Shown: one piece after another, positions 63,717-64,000 of the stretch
Numbering within the stretch: the stretch's first letter is position 1
How the letters are laid out: every line of letters starts with the position of its first letter
Assembly: GCF_034190915.1 (NCBI RefSeq)
Contig: NW_026947493.1
Coordinates: 43,828,501 to 43,892,500, forward strand
Length of the DNA stretch: 64,000 bases
From: Cavia porcellus
Taxonomy: Eukaryota > Chordata > Mammalia > Rodentia > Caviidae
Direction: 5' to 3'
Notes under the pieces: model-generated
What the model saw: the letters and a program-made list of their open reading frames with translations, nothing else
Told to the model about the DNA's origin: nothing
The model's database searches: none
Position numbers and translations under genes: made by a program

Positions 63717-64000
63717 TGTCTTAGTTATTTCTGGCTGCTGTAGCCAAACACCCAAGAATGGGCAATTTATGAACAGCAGAAATCGATTGCTCACAGTTGT
63801 AGAGACTGAGAAGTCCAATTTAGATCAACTCATTGAAGATTCAGTATCTAATAAGGGCTGATTTCTCATAGATGGAGCCTGCTAACTGTGTGCTCATGGC
63901 AGAAGGAGTAAAGAAGCTCCTTTGACCTCTTTTATAAGGGCACTAATTCCATTCATGTGATTCCATTCTCATGGTATAATCACCACCTAACAGGCCCCAC
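63717..64000 (-). mobile_element. MaLR-class LTR, cut by window edge
   Basis: GTGTCTTAGTTATTTCTGGC, GACTGAGAAGTCCAATTTAG and CACCACCTAACAGGCCCCAC are antisense MST/MaLR. It continues past the window. Confidence 0.75.

Overview
The window is mammalian nuclear DNA, AT-rich and dominated by interspersed repeats. Short SINEs of the B1 (7SL-derived) and ID (tRNA-derived) types, plus composite B1-ID dimers, point to a rodent outside the mouse/rat group. The ID consensus here (ending in GGTACCG plus an A-rich tail) suggests a squirrel-related or beaver-like lineage. The species call is a weak inference; 'rodent' is strong.

One real protein-coding gene is visible. The last three coding exons of carboxypeptidase A6 (CPA6) lie on the minus strand at 23074-22872, 18297-18213 and 15149-14962. 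Their splice sites are intact, the reading frame is continuous across both junctions, and the stop codon is at 14964-14962. The remaining exons (propeptide and first zinc-ligand exons) were not found and should lie to the right, beyond 64 kb, so 23.1-64 kb is read as one large CPA6 intron. Positions 1 to about 14.6 kb are downstream intergenic sequence. A near full-length, broken processed copy of PSMC6 (26S proteasome ATPase subunit) sits in that intron at 25335-24167.

The rest is a layered transposon record. It includes several L1 elements, mostly minus strand; HAL1-like/old L1 pieces; MaLR/MLT1-class LTRs; one ERV1-like solo LTR; and three copies of a ~0.8 kb LTR family with 5-bp target duplications. 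There are about 20 SINEs, some with perfect target-site duplications, plus MIR fossils, old unnamed repeats and microsatellites.

The most unusual signal is a group of reduced L1 derivatives at 508-3627, 39540-40440 and 51425-53560. They carry a tandem array of ~150-bp (50-codon) units at the 3' end and have lost all or almost all of ORF2. The first is bounded by a perfect 16-bp target-site duplication and keeps a 5' region, an ORF1 and the array. The third keeps a short ORF2 start fused to the ORF2 C-terminus. An ordinary truncated L1 at 7194-8514 shows only one such unit, suggesting that the array grew from an L1 3'-UTR segment. Repeat family names are assigned from memory of the sequence classes, not from a library search, and most repeat edges are approximate.
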